From assembly GCA_003453085.1 (NCBI GenBank), contig DMMK01000390.1, positions 1 to 7,682 on the forward strand: a DNA stretch of 7,682 bases, read 5' to 3'. Shown here in pieces: positions 6,207 to 7,682 of the stretch. The stretch comes from Verrucomicrobiales bacterium. GTDB taxonomy: Bacteria; Verrucomicrobiota; Verrucomicrobiia; Verrucomicrobiales; Verrucomicrobiaceae. Each line of letters begins with the position of its first letter. The first letter of the stretch is position 1. Below the pieces are notes generated by a model. The model had not been told where the DNA came from. It did no database searches and saw only the letters and a list, made by a program, of their open reading frames with translations. A program made the position numbers and the translations under genes.

Positions 6207-6491
6207 ATGAAGCGCAAATACGAAGCCATGATCGTCCTCGACATGAAGGGCAAGGAAGAATCCGTCGAAGAACTCGTCAGCGGCATCGGCCGTGAGATGG
6301 AGAAGTCCGGCGTGAAGCTTGAGCAGATCGACAAGCTCGGCAAACGCAAGTTCCCCTTCAATCCTCGCCACGTCGAGAGCGGCTATTTCGTGAACTACCA
6401 GATCGAGGCTGACAATGCCGGTCTGGACAGCATCCGCGCCAAGCTGAAGCTGAACGACAGCGTTTATCAGCAGTATTATCAGCGCCGCTAA
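6207..6491 (+). CDS. rpsF: 30S ribosomal protein S6
   Basis: Small-subunit protein that binds 16S rRNA in the platform together with S18. The 94-residue product begins MKRKYEAMIVLD, the typical first beta strand. It contains KLGKRKFPFNPRHVESGYFV (43-62), corresponding to the usual 'G.r.LAY.I.k...G.Y' region, and ends with a final strand NDSVYQQYYQRR. Length is normal (about 95-100), without the long acidic tail of some species. It starts 22 bp after the pth stop, behind an A-rich stretch (AACAGAATACACCACCG) with no Shine-Dalgarno. rpsF is often followed by ssb, rpsR or rplI; here it is the last gene before a strong terminator, so its usual partners must lie elsewhere. The FPF in place of the more common LAY-type residues is a mild variation. 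Confidence 0.94.
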   Translation: MKRKYEAMIVLDMKGKEESVEELVSGIGREMEKSGVKLEQIDKLGKRKFPFNPRHVESGYFVNYQIEADNAGLDSIRAKLKLNDSVYQQYYQRR

Positions 6492-6523
6492 TCGCGGTCT
6501 GGATCGCTTTTAAATCCCCCATG

Positions 6524-6563
6524 AAACCCCGGCCTGGCGTGCATTCGCCGGATCGGGGTTTTT
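6524..6563 (+). terminator. Strong intrinsic terminator after rpsF
   Basis: AAACCCCG (6524-6531) pairs perfectly with CGGGGTTT (6554-6561). Inside, GGCG (6536-6539) pairs with CGCC (6546-6549) around a TGCATT loop, and CC (6533-6534) can pair with GG (6550-6551) with a bulged T. The stem runs directly into TTTTT (6559-6563). It lies 32 bp after the rpsF stop and closes the prs-rplY-pth-rpsF cluster. In the opposite direction, behind queE, the hairpin is followed by only three T's, so bidirectional action would be weaker. Confidence 0.9.
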
Positions 6564-6587
6564 ACGTTTGGTGAAATGATGGGCGCG

Positions 6588-7286
6588 TCAGGTCCCTCGG
6601 GTGTTGCCGAAGAGCTCAATGTGCAGCCGGGGGCTGAGGCGGTAGCCGTGGGTCAGGCAGGCTTTGACCAGGAGATCGTATCGGGTACGCATGGTCTCCA
6701 TGCTGGTGCCTTCAGGCATGAGGAGGATCTTTTCCGGAGGCACAGGGATGCCGATGGTAGTGATAACCTGCTGGGCCTCCCGCAGATCTGCTTCATCAGA
6801 GATGACGAATTTGAGCTGGAAATCCTGGGACTGCTCCAGCCAGGCCCGCAGGACTGTGGGCTGGAGGCGGGTCTGATCATGGCGGGCAGCCCACGCAGCC
6901 CCGGCTTTTTCGATGCTGGGGACGGAATTGGCCAGCTTGGGGCTGAGGGAGGCTAGGTCCACGGTGACCGGAGAGGGGAGGACAGTGCCGGCGGTTTCGA
7001 TGGTGATGTGTTTACCTGCGTCACGCAGTTGGAGAAGGAATTCGTGGATGCCCTTGGCCACCATCGGCTCTCCTCCGGTGACCACGACATGGCGGGTGGG
7101 GTGGCGCATCACTTCCGCCAGGATGGCATCCAGGCTCATTTCGGGGCCTTCCGGCGTCCATGAGGCATAAGGTGTGTCGCACCAGGTGCAGCGCAGGTTG
7201 CAGCCAGAGGTTCGCACAAACACCGATGGCACGCCCGTGAGCGAGCCTTCCCCCTGAACTGAATAAAAAATCTCCGAAATGCGCAT
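6588..7286 (-). CDS. queE: 7-carboxy-7-deazaguanine synthase (radical SAM)
   Basis: Radical-SAM enzyme that rearranges 6-carboxy-tetrahydropterin to 7-carboxy-7-deazaguanine, the ring-forming step towards preQ0, queuosine and other deazapurines. The 232-residue protein begins MRISEIFYSVQGEGSLTGVPS, the typical QueE start with the substrate-binding QGEG. The CX3CX2C cluster motif is at Cys29, Cys33 and Cys36 (CNLRCTWCDT), as in Bacillus-type QueE rather than the longer-spaced E. coli form. VVVTGGEP (67-74) is the SAM-binding GGEP element. SLSPKL follows at about 109, and the C-terminus RLHIELFGNTRGT matches the family end. The ATG at 7286 is preferred because QueE proteins start here; it has GGAG only 3 bases upstream. 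A GTG at 7319 would add 11 residues. No queC, queD or queF is nearby, so pathway partners are encoded elsewhere. It is convergent with rpsF and divergent from the lipoprotein gene. Confidence 0.95.
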   Translation of the reverse strand: MRISEIFYSVQGEGSLTGVPSVFVRTSGCNLRCTWCDTPYASWTPEGPEMSLDAILAEVMRHPTRHVVVTGGEPMVAKGIHEFLLQLRDAGKHITIETAGTVLPSPVTVDLASLSPKLANSVPSIEKAGAAWAARHDQTRLQPTVLRAWLEQSQDFQLKFVISDEADLREAQQVITTIGIPVPPEKILLMPEGTSMETMRTRYDLLVKACLTHGYRLSPRLHIELFGNTRGT

Positions 7287-7393
7287 CGGCTCCAGGATAA
7301 CGAGGAGTGGCCATGGCACAAGGGAAGCGGCTGTGTGTGGGCGATGAGGACGGCCTCATGGGAGTTTTAACGGGGGCTGTGTAAAGGTGGGCG

Positions 7394-7416
7394 GGCCTTG
7401 CCAGTTTGAAAAGGCC
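7394..7416. repeat. Inverted repeat GGCCTT-N11-AAGGCC before the lipoprotein gene
   Basis: Perfect 6-base arms at 7394-7399 and 7411-7416 lie 15 bp before the ATG at 7431, in the 144-bp gap between divergent queE and the lipoprotein gene. As DNA it could be an operator; as RNA a hairpin close to the start codon. It is not a terminator for a neighbouring gene, since nothing is transcribed towards it from the left. I see no convincing -35/-10 pair in this gap on either strand. Confidence 0.3.
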
Positions 7417-7430
7417 GTTTAGTTTCGCAG

Positions 7431-7682
7431 ATGCCCGTCCGTTTTTGGCCCTTATTTTTGATCTTCCTTGCCCTCTGTCTCAGCAGTTGTTCTTCGCAGA
7501 AAAAGGTCTGGGATTATGAGTATAGCCGGGGCAAGACGGCGGTCGTCGTGGGTGGCAAAGCTGTGCCGCCGGCAGGTCTGCCAGCGCCCGTGATGCGGGC
7601 GATCAGTGCGGGCAATCGCATTGCCGGGTTGCCGTATAAATACGGTGGCGGCCATCGCTCCTTTGTGGATTCGGGATATGAT
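7431..7682 (+). CDS. NlpC/P60-type lipoprotein, 3'-partial (likely cell-wall peptidase)
   Basis: Only the first 84 codons are in the window; the frame is open at the right edge. Residues 1-20 form a lipoprotein signal: Arg4, a hydrophobic core FWPLFLIFLALCL, and lipobox L17-S18-S19 before Cys20, which would be lipidated after cleavage. Ser21 (not Asp) at +2 would favour outer-membrane sorting under the E. coli Lol rule. A short linker follows. From about 53, the segment PVMRAISAGNRIAGLPYKYGGG (53-74), then HRSFVDSGYD, matches the N-terminal start of NlpC/P60 domains, where 'G.PY.yGG...G.DCSG' leads into the catalytic cysteine. The expected Cys-Ser-Gly would be encoded by the next codons beyond 7682. 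The likely role, inferred from the family, is cleavage of peptidoglycan stem peptides. The domain call rests on one motif, so it is less certain than the signal. No Shine-Dalgarno is visible before the ATG. Confidence 0.8.
   Translation, partial: MPVRFWPLFLIFLALCLSSCSSQKKVWDYEYSRGKTAVVVGGKAVPPAGLPAPVMRAISAGNRIAGLPYKYGGGHRSFVDSGYD

Noticed and set aside
7320..7430. Promoters in the queE-lipoprotein divergent gap
   Set aside because: TTGCCA (7398-7403) on the plus strand and TTTACA on the minus strand resemble -35 boxes, but no -10 stands at 16-18 bp from either.

Overview
The window holds mostly conserved housekeeping genes from a moderately GC-rich bacterium. The protein style fits Verrucomicrobiota (Prosthecobacter/Verrucomicrobium-like): a PiT transporter paired with a DUF47 protein, a prs-rplY-pth-rpsF block, and starts almost without Shine-Dalgarno sequences. 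This placement is an inference from protein character; there is no rRNA in the window to confirm it.

Layout. The left edge (to 515, + strand) carries a tryptophan-rich, membrane-anchored protein of unknown function, whose frame stays open to the window edge. Convergent to it is a minus-strand block. In transcription order this is a CNNM/CBS/CorC-type membrane protein (3732-2422), a short regulatory region with a good promoter candidate and an inverted repeat, a DUF47 PhoU-like protein (2274-1645), and a PiT phosphate permease (1631-552). The last two are 13 bp apart and almost certainly form one phosphate-uptake operon.

From 3877 the plus strand carries prs (PRPP synthetase), rplY/ctc (ribosomal protein L25), pth (peptidyl-tRNA hydrolase) and rpsF (ribosomal protein S6). 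A strong hairpin terminator follows at 6524-6563. The order prs-ctc-pth is also known from Bacillus. It links nucleotide precursor supply with the translation machinery. A weaker hairpin between prs and rplY may partly separate the first gene from the rest.

Beyond the terminator, queE (7-carboxy-7-deazaguanine synthase, queuosine/preQ0 pathway) lies on the minus strand. Divergent from it is the start of an NlpC/P60-type lipoprotein, cut by the right window edge just before its expected catalytic cysteine.

I see no mobile element, CRISPR array, tRNA, rRNA or defence system, and no gene-free stretch longer than 150 bp. The most unusual items are the Trp-rich orphan protein, the control region of the phosphate operon, the near absence of Shine-Dalgarno sites, the ATGA overlap at the prs start, and the altered PRPP-loop residues of Prs. 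I did not find a convincing new multi-gene system.
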